A stretch of DNA of 64,000 nt from Perca fluviatilis. Its lineage: Eukaryota; Chordata; Actinopteri; Perciformes; Percidae. The notes below the pieces were generated by a model that worked only from the letters and a program-made list of their open reading frames with translations, did not search any database and had not been told where the DNA came from. The stretch spans positions 32,732,785 to 32,796,784 of the forward strand of contig NC_053116.1 of the NCBI RefSeq assembly GCF_010015445.1, given 5' to 3'. Made by a program: the position numbers and the translations under genes. Positions 48,391-59,420 of this stretch are shown here, piece by piece (within the stretch, counting starts at the first letter, position 1; every line of letters starts with the position of its first letter).

Positions 48391-48645
48391 GGACAAGGCC
48401 CCAAGGAAGAAATAAGAAATAGTCAGTGATGCCGTGTAAAACCACTTTTTTTATTTTACACTTATGTCAAGCTAGCGGTTTCCCCTGCTTCCAGTCTGTA
48501 TGCTAAGCTACACTAAGCAGCTGCTGGCAGTATAGTCTCTTCATCTAACTCTAAGATAAAAATAAGCGAATAAGTTTGTTTTCCCAAAATGTTGTATTTC
48601 CAAATATAATACCCCTTAAAGTCAATTGCAGCCTGAAACTATTTA

Positions 48646-49121
48646 ACAACACGGACTCAAGGCAGTTCGTGAAATGGTCACGTTATTTTTTCAATCTATT
48701 GATTCGTGTACAACAACAGGTTAATCTCGTTTTTAATTCGTGGTGGCCAGCACGAAATGGTCTATACGGAGATTAACTGGGAAAGCAAACGTCGTACCCC
48801 GGGACACGGCCGTGGGGGAGGACGCCTCACATGCCGGGACAAGGCCGCAGGGAACGCGCAACAATAACGGGACAGTTAGTCAGGAAAGTCCTGAATTGTT
48901 TGACCCATCCACCACCCCAACCAACCTCCTTTTTTTCGGCATTTCATACTACTCGCTACTGTAGTTGTGCTGTGATTACAACATATGCTTCCCATTTAAA
49001 TACATTAGTTTACATTTTCGTGCTGGCCACCACGAAAAAACCCGAGAAAAACGTCTCTGTGAACACGAATGAATAGATTAAATAACGTGACCATTTCACA
49101 AACTTCCATGAGACTGGGTTG
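48646..49121. mobile_element. Foldback-type element, second relative
   Basis: Inverted arms of about 110 bp share 'gtgaaatggtcacgttattt' and 'ttcgtggtggccagcacgaa'. The right terminus is GAGACTGGGTTG. Flanks read AACTATTTA on the left and AACTATTAT on the right, 7 of 9 identical. The interior shares GACCCATCCACCACCCCAAC with 1527-2045. Confidence 0.78.
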
Positions 49122-50931
49122 AACTATTATAATCTGACAATAAAACACAGAAATATAAAGGCTGAAAATGATTATATATCATTCTACAACTTCAACCTGC
49201 ACACATATTTAAGTCAACTTGATAACCCTGTTATTCACACTGATGGATGTTTGGCCTCCTGCCATTATCCCCCCCCCCCACCCCACCCCCACACACACAC
49301 ACACACACCCAGGTCTGCTGTGTGTGCGGGAAATTCTTCCAGCTTCTGAGAAATTCACATTCTGACCTGCAGTTCTTTAGCCTTCTCCCATAATAGGCAG
49401 AAGGCCCCTATTCCCATGCCAAGCCCAAACAAGCCTGTGTCTCTGCTTTCTGTTTATTTGTACTCAGTCTAATTCTGTATGTTCTTTGATATAAACTGAC
49501 ATTTTTTGGTCTGAGTTGAATCACTGCATAGCTTTGTTAATAGGCAGCTCGTGTATTGTTAATATAGATAGGGGGAGCAACAGATTTTGGTAATTGGCTG
49601 GGACATTTTCGGATAGTTGGTGGATGATTATACATTCTGAACGTAACCTTTACCAATCAATCCAGTATTCATCACAATGTTGTGGGTTTTGGAAATATTC
49701 AATGGCAACATTCCAGACAGCACCATTAAACATTCTGCCAGATTCGAATCAATTGCATCCGACAACAAGTAATAGTTGAATCATTTGTGCCAGTTTCCAG
49801 TGCAATTGTGTATGCCCTACAGCTGTTATTGTGTAAAGTGTGTGTGACAGTGTGTCTGCTATGAGCGGCTCCTCGTGCCAGTCTCGCTATCCGTTGTTGT
49901 GGGTGAAGTTGTAAAGCTCTCCCCGCTAACACTGAGCTTTTGTTGCAGCTGGGTTCTGCCACCCCCTGCAGCCAGACGCTCCGTATTCTGGCCTTGCTGA
50001 CAGAAGCTGTGCAGACAGACCAGAGAGACAGGGAATTCCTGAGAAAGAGTGGAAAAGAAGGGGTGGTGGGACTGACAGAGATATATTGAGATTAGATAAA
50101 GGGAAAAGAGCGACACAAGTGCATGTCTTAGCCGCATGCCTGTAATTCCTCAGGCCCCACAATGAGCTGAACAATATCTGTATCCCTGCATGGAGAGGGG
50201 AGGCCCTCTAAGGATTCACTTTGCTTAGTCATAAATCAACAAAGAATCTAAAGGCTAAGTTTAGACTTTCAAAGCCGTCAGAGAGCTGTACTGTTCACAC
50301 TACACAACTGGCTGTCTTGTGTCTTGGGGGAGTCTTGACGTCATTGTTGTTAGTCACACACTACAAGATCAGTTACAGGATTTTTTTGCTCCAAAAATGG
50401 TTTTCCACCAGAAATAAGCGCTTCAACTTGATGGTGGCAGATGGTTTTATAATCTGGAAGGGTGGTGATTCTCAATGTCTTTGTCCATGAATGTCTGCAG
50501 CCAAGTCTCAGACAAATGTTGCAAAAAGAGTGAACACCGAGTGTTGCAAGCACTTTGAAGTGTAGAAATTCATGAACTGCCTCCTTTTTTTTTTCATTTG
50601 ACAGAAATATAGATCACTTTATTTAATGTTAACAAAAAGAGCCCTGTAAAGGGTTATCAGCAGCTATACCATCTGGAAAGTAGGAGTTCATTCAGAAGTA
50701 AGGGGCCACTGTTCATCTCTTTCTCCCTTTTCCCTAGTAAAACAGTTAACAGGCTTCACATAGATACACCATGAATCATCTCTCACTCTCTCTGTCACAC
50801 ATGAACACACATTCACGATGTTTCCCTGTAACCCACACATCTGTCGGGTGTGAGTCAGTCAGTCATTCAGTACTCACAACTCGCTGGGCGTGGGAGAAGC
50901 CAGGGACCAGTGGTGGAAGGAGAAGGGTGTG

Positions 50932-50936
<5 letters not shown>

Positions 50937-50988
<52 letters not shown>

Positions 50989-51008
50989 GTGTGTGTGTGT
51001 GTGTGTGT
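50937..51008. repeat. (GT)n microsatellite
   Basis: About 35 GT units with one TT interruption near 50988. Confidence 0.95.
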
Positions 51009-51659
51009 CGTGCATGCAAGACAAGTTTGGGAGACATTAGGGCAGCAAGAGCAAAGGGCGGGATAAAGTAATGGGAAAGTAACAGAAAGCAGTGGCACGA
51101 GAAAAAAACTAATAATTGATTAAAGCTGCAGTCAATTCGCCCTAATTGGCAGAATAAACACTCTGTTCTATGACAGACTGCGTGCGCACAGGAAATGTTC
51201 ATAATCTAAAGCCTCTATCAAAATCCAAACAGTGGCGAGTAAATGCTCTGCTCACTGACAACATGACTCACCAAAATGAGATCTTCGGCTTCTCACAACA
51301 TCACATGAAAGATTGTAAACTTAAACGACTTCTGGGAACAGAAAATCTACTGGTTTTTTTGAACAGTTACTGGAAGCCTTGCCACTATTTTGAGCTGCCA
51401 ATGTGCTTGGAGTTGTGGAGCTCGAGGGCAGTGGAGAGCAACCGAAAAAAAGGTGCAGGAGAGGGTGGGAATAAAAACGGAATGTGAGCGAGAAAGTAAG
51501 ACATTAAATGAAAGTGATAGATGAAAAGAGGGAAAACAGGAGTGTGGGAGAGCAGATATGTGGAGAAGGCACAGAGGGCAGATTAAGAAACAGAACTGGG
51601 CAGTATGCCACCATCCAGCCACCCGTTTTCTCTCCGCATTTTCATTTTCCAGTCCTGCA

Positions 51660-51663
<4 letters not shown>

Positions 51664-51702
<39 letters not shown>

Positions 51703-51738
51703 AAAAAAAAAAAAAAAAAAAAAAGAGAGAGAGAGAGA
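51664..51738. repeat. Purine-only tract: (GA)n-(A)n-(GA)n
   Basis: A 75-bp run of purines on the + strand, GA repeats on both sides of about 26 A residues, giving rough mirror symmetry. Confidence 0.92.
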
Positions 51739-52429
51739 CGGAGATGGAAATCCAATCCCAAACTGAAGCTGAAGCTGAATTGGCTGAACTTGTTATGTGA
51801 CTCATTCGTCTGGTTTCCGTGGAAACTAACCAAAAGAACTTGGTGACCAGAAAGTCGCAAAGTGTACACCCAAAGGAGTAAGATGATTGCCGCCTATGCT
51901 TGGCTAAAAATACAGCGGTGCAGCTCTCCGGATAAATCCAGCCTGAAACAACTCTTTGCAGAGTTTTTTTTTTACCAAAGCTGAGTTCAACGAGTTAAAA
52001 GCACCCAGCTTTGCTTAAGATCCTCATGAAATAACAGAGTTGATTCTTCTTTCCCCTTTAAGACAAGAGACTCCTTTTGATTCACATTATCCGAAGCGGT
52101 TTCATTGACCTTGACATTTTTTCAATGAGTAACTAACTCACATTCCAGAGCAAAGGGTAAATGATTCAAACTGAAAATGGGACTGTGCTGCTCTGTTCTG
52201 TTGTTATGAGAGAAAAGCTATCAGGACGCCATAAACAGTGCAGATACCATATATCTCGTTCTGACCATGAAAACTCATTAAAAAAAAGGCATTTATGTTT
52301 ATGGGACCTTTGTGCTGCTTTTTGATGTTCATGTGAAAAAAATGCCAAAAGTAAGCAACATGAATTAATATTTCACAGATTAAAAAAAAAGGTGTTGTAC
52401 AATATTTTACTGTTACGAACGTGTTGAAT

Positions 52430-52947
52430 TTAAAGTGCTCATATTATGCTCATTTTCAGGTTCATAATTGTATTTAGAGGTTAAACCAGAATAGGTTTAT
52501 GTGGTTTAATTTTCAGAAAACACCATATATTTGTTGTACTGCACATTGCTGCAACTCCTCTTTTCACCCTGTGTGTTGAGCTCTCTGTTTTAGCTACAGA
52601 GTGAGGCATCACGGTTCTGTTCCATCTTTGTTGGGAGACGCACTTGCGCAGTAAGCACTACTAGCCAGTCAGTTGCAGAGTATGAGGGCGTGCCACGCTA
52701 GCAGCTAGGCGAGCATTATAACGTGTGTTACAAAGTGACCACGTTTGTCTCTGAAGTAAAGGCTGGACTACAAAAGAGCTGTTTGGAGCAGTTTGTGAAC
52801 AGTGTTTTCTGTTGGAGATGGTAACTCCCTTTGGGGCGGACTTTGGTTTTTTTCACTTTGTAAACCTATAACGTGGACAAAAAGATATACTGTATAACAC
52901 AATAAAGGAATGGGGAAAAGCAAAAAATCATAATATGAGCACTTTAA
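52430..52947 (+). mobile_element. TTAA-type MITE, complete copy
   Basis: It starts TTTAAAGTGCTCATATTATG and ends with the inverted CATAATATGAGCACTTTAA, with TTAA at 52430-52433 and 52944-52947. The interior matches 12920-13340 in the opposite orientation ('gagctctctgttttagctac', 'gttttctgttggagatgg'). No coding potential. Confidence 0.85.
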
Positions 52948-53099
52948 TATCACAAGAGGTAACGTTAATCCGTTTTTTAAGTGAATATAAAGTTCATTGA
53001 CTGTCCTGATACTAAATTAAGCTAATGCTAGCTTATGTCAGGTAAAGCATTTTTTATTTAAGTGATTAGTAATGTAGCAGCAAGATGTCATGTGTGTTA

Positions 53100-53640
53100 T
53101 TCAAGTGGCAGTTCCGGGGCTGAACTGCAGCTCCTGGAGTGGCCATTTGCGGCCTCCGACGCAATTTAGCTCGGAGTCACTATGTCAGGAGTAGAGGTTG
53201 TCAAGGACGCGCAGCAGCAGCCTTGTAAACAACTTAAATGTTTATTATGTTCGAATTTCGTTCCGTTACATATCCCTGTGTCCCTTCTACTCCCGCCAAC
53301 TCATTCCAAATCCCTTGCACCCTACCACCTTAGACACCTGAGACACCATATCCATACCCTAATCACAAATCACCCATGACAGACAGAACCAGTCAATATC
53401 ATAATAAATCCTAGTTAGTTATACTTACAAAATAATGGAATAACATAAAATAGCATAAATGGCTCCAACAAGGTGAGTTAATCCCTGGAGACCCCCATGT
53501 TAAAAAAATTCCAACTTTACAGCAGAAATAAAAACATGTTTACAGCGTGGTACAAAAATATGGTTTTGATCTCAGTTCTGGTTCATTTCACCCTTCATGA
53601 GAACTGTACAGGGGGGATTTTTATGTGATGATTTTAAATG
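53100..53640. repeat. Dispersed repeat, apparently interrupted
   Basis: The left part is 'ctgcagctcctggagtggcc' (about 53126-53145). The right part is 'atgttaaaaaaattccaact' through 'cttcatgagaactgtacagg' (about 53500-53615). In my memory of fish repeats these are nearly adjacent, so roughly 300 bp between them may be an insertion. Limits uncertain. Confidence 0.4.
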
Positions 53641-56600
53641 ATGTAAATGACCCAAATATTGTTTCTCTGGTTAAGTTATTTTCTGACGCTAATGCTTTTA
53701 TTTTGAACATTCCGAATCCGGAAGTAAATATACGGCCACAAATCGAGAAGGAAAAGGTGGTTAAACGAAGGCACGCAGTTATATTGTTTTAGCACCTGGC
53801 TGTTAAAGGCACAAAGTATGTTAGTTTACACAACTGTTTATAACTTGGGCTTTGTGGTGTGCCGTTTTATGGTTTTGCCGAGATTGGAGAGTACAAGCTA
53901 GTTAAGCTAACATTAGCATATTGCCATATTGGGTAGTTGGCGTTGCCTGGTTATGTGCCTGTTGTGTAACGTTACATGAAACGGTGTTAATTGAGTGATA
54001 GTGAAGTGGATGTAAAGGAATGTTTCAAAGAAGCAGCATTTTATATATTAATTTGATGTTTCATTATAACTTATGTTGATGTCTGCTAATAGAGTTAATA
54101 AATACTGGAAGTTAAATACATACAGCATAAAAAACACTCAAGTGTAGATTGTCAATAAGTTAAAGGGGAAACGGTTAAAATGAGACACTTCATGATGTAC
54201 TGTAAAGTAAAGGTGTTCAGGTGTCTTTGTTTTTATCAGCTCTTACGGTGGTTCAAGATATTCAAGCTGTAGTAAGGAATGTTACAAAGGGACAGTGAAG
54301 CTTTCTGAATCATCAGTAAATAAAGAGCCAGACCATCATTCATCCGGGGACGCTACAAATGATATTAAAGCTTTAGAGTGTAACTTTTTTATTTTAATGA
54401 ACATCTGTTACAGTCAAACCATTGCCAAATGAGTTGCTTCAAAGCTAATTAATACTATCAGCTCCACAAAACTCTCTCTGTATTTCTCAGTATGGCTGTG
54501 TTCAGAAGATTGGGCCGTCTGGCGACTTTCGCGCGCAGAAAATCAAGCGAAGATAATTACCTCTTCTGAAGAGTCCATCATGTTTTTTTTTTAATGCTTC
54601 GTGTCCTCCTTGGCTACTAGCAACTGTGTGGAGGAGGGGATGGGGGAGTACGTGATCACATAAGGCCTGTATCATGTGGACACGCCGACAGTGTTGTTGT
54701 CATTACTTAGGCGACAGAAACTACGCATTATAGCTTTGAGGCTAAGCCGCATACGGTTACTGTAAACACAAGATATGGTATTTTGGTATAATAACCAGCA
54801 GTTGTAATTTAACAAAACATTCTGTATCATAAATACATGTCTGGAGTTAAAAAAAAAAGAAAACCGCTGGAAAATTGTCAAAAAATTCAGCGAGAAATAA
54901 TTATTTGAATTGTGGATAGACCTCCTGCCATTATAGATATACATGCAATATGAGGCGCGGCTTGTCCTTCCCGATATGGCAGCCTCGCAGGTGTATCACT
55001 CCAATGATCATCAGTGATCAATGCGGTATACATAAATATATCTATGAGAGGATACAGTATAATAAAATATTTCTGTACACCTGGAATGCAGACCACAGCA
55101 CAGCTCATTATATCACCAATCCACATAGCGAGGGCATGCTAAATACATTTTTATAATTTAACAATTTCATGATACTGTAATCCAAAAGACAAAAGGACAA
55201 AGGAACATTAGATAGATTTGTACAAAACTCTACATTTTGTGAGTGACAGAATGCACCATACTTCATTTTCGCACATTCCAAAACTGGTATACAGTAAATA
55301 TGTAAATAGTTTTGTTGGTAACTAAGCGAAACTAAGGTGACATACAAATCAAAATATGAATTCAAAAATGCACTTCGTCAAAATAGGGTTGTTCTGTAAT
55401 TAATTATATTTTTGTTCATTTATAAAAAAAAACATGATTCAGACCAGCCACAAAAAGGAAAAGAAGAAACATTTTCATTAGGTTTATCAGTTATGGTCTT
55501 TTGCAGACAACTAGTGTGAGAGAATAAACCCTTCCAGCTACACAAAACACTGGCCTTCCTCCATTTCCAAGGAGAGTGGAAAACAAAACAGACCAACCAG
55601 TTTGCTGTCTTCCAAAACACTTTATACCCTGTCACCTGTTGTCTGTGGCCAATCGGGGCGGATCTTTGGAATTAGTGCCATTTTAACCCAGGTGGCATTA
55701 ATCTCCCAGGTGGCATCAATCTCCCCTCATTTGGAGCCAAATGGTATTCAGTTGTATAAAATGTACCCTCCTAAAAGCCATAGAAACATACATATTAAGA
55801 AGAAGGCTTTAAGATCATGGCTTTAAGAAGTTAATAACCAAGCAAACATTCTCTTATTTGGAAATGACAAACATTACAGCAGAAGAAATTGCCCACGAAG
55901 ACATTTTAAAAGGGGAAGTGCACTCCTTCTTCAGGCAGGTCAGGTAACTAAAGTCCCCGCTCAGTAAGCAGAAAGACTAAACACGTGAAGAAGCATTTTT
56001 CATGCTCATATACATGTTGATCAGATTTTTACAGTATGGTAATGATTTTATAGAATACAAATATAATTAAATCAAATGTATGGCATTTTTGGACATTCTT
56101 GGAGTACATTTTGTTGGGCACAAAATATGAATTAGAATCTGGCAGGGCCTTTTGAAAGATACCCCCCTCTCATAAAATCCTCCTTAAAAAATTAATATAA
56201 ATGATTAAAAAATAAAAACAATCTTTCTTTGTTTTGTGTATTGTGTACTCATACTGTGTTTTTTTTAATCATTATCTTCTCCCAATGCCAACTCAGGACA
56301 AAAAAGGTTTGGTTGAAGAAATAGATAAAACCAATTAAACTGTTTAGACTGTTTTTAGATTTTGATGGTTTTTTTTTTTAAATGACGGGGGGAATTCCAT
56401 AACAGGAAGGGAGAGTCGGTTAAGGTTGGAATGACCCTCTGTCATACCAGCATGCCCATGAGGTGTGACACATAAACACAAAACCGCACAAGCACACCTG
56501 CCTGCCTCATTTGTCTGTCCTTTGTGAAGATACAAAAGACCTATGTAACATAATCTTAAAAAGCTTTGGCTAGTTTCCCCGTGTGAAATCTAAATGAGTG

Positions 56601-56953
56601 AGAACGAGGAACACAAGGGGTGTGACTTTGGAAGCTTAACTACTGAGGCTTCTCTCTAATGGTTAGTAGTAAAACCAGGAGGATTTAAGAGGGGAACGAG
56701 GTCTCCAAAGACCCAGTGAATCATCGGTTATTATCTAGTAGGTTCCCACATAATAACATTTGTTTTGTTGTTTGTTACATTCCCAACAGGCTGGATAGGA
56801 ATATGTTTATGCTTCGCCCCATTCTGTCTCTATTAAGGATATGTCATAAAAGTAAGGAATGGATAAGCATTAAAGGAGCTGTACTCAAAATCCTGAAAAA
56901 AAAACAGCTGGCTGGGATTGCCTCCACATGGCTGTCACAGACCATTCCCACAT
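53641..56953. other. Gene-free sequence
   Basis: AT-rich and largely without recognised repeats. It could include untranslated sequence of a gene beyond view, but no exon supports that. Confidence 0.5.
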
Positions 56954-57617
56954 CAGCTCAGTCTCAGTCAAAAGCGTACAAATAACACGTGTTTCTCACT
57001 TTGAAAATACGTGCAATGTGTACGCCAAAGTCAAAATGTGCGTGCAGTAGATACGTGGAGCGCGCCAATAACAGTAATGGAGACCGGTGCGTTTTATATG
57101 CACGCGGCTCTTGCAATCTTGCACACGTATAGTATAAAGGGACGTGGGACCACGTAAGGAGGTTGGTTGGGGTGGCAGATGGGTAAAACACAGGACTTTC
57201 ACCTGGGAAATCGGGTTTCGCGTCCTGTGTGTGGTGATTTTCAGCCGTTTATTTTTTTTGCTAAGCCTTCTCCAATATTTCTTCCCTAAACCCAACCGTT
57301 TATTAGCGTGTTTCTGTGGTTATGTGCCGTGTTTTTGTCACTTTCTTGTGCTACTAAAGCCTTTCCCTGCATTCTTTTCCTAAACCCAACCATTTTTTAT
57401 TTTTCTTGCCGTGACGTTGTTCTCGAAATAGTACGTTACGGTCTCGCGATAACACGCAACGTGGCGACGCGAGCCGCGTGCATATAAAACGCACCGGTCT
57501 CCCTTACTGTAATTGGACCGTTCCACGTATGTACTGCACGAAGAATTTGACTTTGGCGTACACATTGCACGAGTGTAAACCCGTGTTATTTGTACGCTTT
57601 TGAGTGAGACCGGGTTG
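56954..57617. mobile_element. Foldback-type element, third relative
   Basis: Inverted arms share CAAAAGCGTACAAATAACAC at both ends and 'ataaaacgcaccggtctcc' deeper in. The right terminus is GAGACCGGGTTG. CCACAT occurs on both flanks (56948-56953 and 57619-57624). The interior has 'gaggttggttggggtgg', the inverted form of the block found in the other two relatives. Confidence 0.78.
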
Positions 57618-59135
57618 ACCACATACGTGAAATACCTACTTTTTTCCATCCCTATCAAAACAAATGTTACTTCATTCTCTGCTCAGGACATCATTACTGC
57701 ACTATATATTTACATAGAAAGTATGTGTTTGCCGCCAAATAAATGAACTGAATATGAGTACAGCCCCTTTTAAATAACTTACTATACACACCAATCGGCC
57801 CATCAAGTACTAAATTGTTAAACGTATGCTACTAGAAACTGGCAAGTTCAGGGAAAGATTTTCTTCATCATATTGGATCCAAAGATATATGCTCTAAATG
57901 CTAAAATTCCTAATACGGTAGCTAAATAATTAATCTCGATAAACAGCGCAATCAGGTTTTGCATGCAGGTAAACAGAACAGTCCACGTGAAGAGCAAAAG
58001 AGGTGAAACGTATTGGCCCGAAATGCAAAGAAGTTAACTGTCCACACAAGACAGTAACGTGAGCAATTTAAATTAGCTGAATACATGGGTAAACGTAATT
58101 TGCTCTTACCAGTGTATCGCCCTGTGTAATGTTACTTTGTCCACCGCATTCAATGCAACAATCGGTCCCAAAACAGTCCAGTTAGACAGTAAGTGCCGCA
58201 ACGTTGGACATATTCTTCATAAATCTTTACAAGTATTCACTGAAAGAACCAAGCAGCTCTGCATTATTGCACAATCCAATTTTGCCATTTTCAGCGTGTA
58301 GCTTGGTAGCTCGACGTTTGTTAGTGATACCCGAAATGAACGGAGTTTTGCAAGGCAAGGGACATCCACTGCCGAATGTTCCATCAATTATCCGGGAAAT
58401 TAACTGTCGTTGATCCAGACTCTTTGCCAATTAACACCAAAGACACCAAAGTACAGCTGAGGCTGATGGGAATTGTAATGGGAAAATTACATTTAAGCCC
58501 AATTCATTATATCTTTATGTTTAATTCGTACTTTACTTCTCTCACAAATGCTGAAAGAGTTGATCTCATTTCCCACATGCAGATTTTGATTCTAACTGCT
58601 GAGACGTCCAGTCTGGAACATAATGTTTGTCTGAACAGATAGGGGCTACAAGGTCACCCTAAAACTCTCTAGTTTTCCCATGCCAGTTAAGATGTAACTG
58701 GGGGGGTGAAAGTTGTACAGGGAGGAGGAGGCGAAATGGCTCCGAGATGTCTCTTGTGTTTTTTCTGATTGTCTTCATGTGTATCAGATTGCCTGTCAAA
58801 ATTGTAGCGTCATAATAATCCAAGTGCGTGTGTGCTGTCACTCTGAAGATGCATAAAAGCCTGGTGTTTCTGTTCACTCATTTGAGAAACTGACTCCACA
58901 CTGGGCTGCGGCCTTTTGTGAAATCATGTTGCTCCTATTTGCAAATATATACTTTGGTTAATAAAATACAAAAACCCAACTTGGTTCTAGTCTCAGACTG
59001 TCTTATTTGTTTCATTTTACTAAAACTCTGAAAACTCTCCCCCCTGCTGCAAAGGAAACTTCCACTACAGAATGTCATTAGTGTTGCAAGTATTTCATCT
59101 TCAACCGAAGCATTGAGCAAACTTTAAAAATTTTA

Positions 59136-59420
59136 CCTGATGATGGCGCTTGATGAAAACCAAAGTTCACCAAAGTTCTAACAATTCTGAAGGAAACATG
59201 AGTGTCTCTACCAAATTTCACAGCAATCCACCCAATAGTTGTCGAGACATTTCACTTAAAACCACAAATGTTCGAAAAAGTCAGGTGATCACCGAGTCAG
59301 TAGGATTCATCCTCTGAGGACCATGAATGTATGTACATGTTTCACTGCAACGAATCCATTAGTTGTTGAAACATTTCGGTCCGGACTAAAGTGGTGGACT
59401 GACACCAACAGACTGACTTT
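59136..59420. repeat. Dispersed repeat copy without the nested transposon
   Basis: The units 'cctgatgatggcgcttgatg', 'caatccacccaatagttgtc' and 'ttcatcctctgaggaccatg' match 8265-9455. This copy is uninterrupted at the site where 8565-9057 is inserted in the other copy. Confidence 0.65.

Larger units (their letters stand above)
45945..48619. mobile_element. TTAA-flanked non-autonomous element, split by two later insertions
   Basis: It starts TTAAAGGGGGAAATATGATT (45945) and ends in inverted form CCCCTTAA (48619). Internal pieces include 'agcttagcataaa' and 'tagcctggctctgcccaaagg' on the left and 'tatgctaagctacactaagc' and 'catctaactctaagataaaa' on the right, as in 15709-16816. Removing the LINE (46079-47668) and the inserted transposon (47766-48390) leaves about 460 bp. 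TTAA ends suggest a piggyBac-like target, by inference. Confidence 0.75.
49122..52429. other. Gene-free sequence
   Basis: Contains a C-rich/CA patch at 49270-49309, the GT run and the purine tract listed separately. No gene recognised. Confidence 0.55.

Noticed and set aside
51347..51846. Open frames over 110 residues on both strands
   Set aside because: Their low-complexity Ser/Leu/Phe or Arg/Glu/Lys content comes from the GA/A tract at 51664-51738.
53700..54020. Possible promoter or first exon around CCGGAAGTAAAT
   Set aside because: An ETS-like motif alone is weak; no start codon with a credible exon or donor follows.
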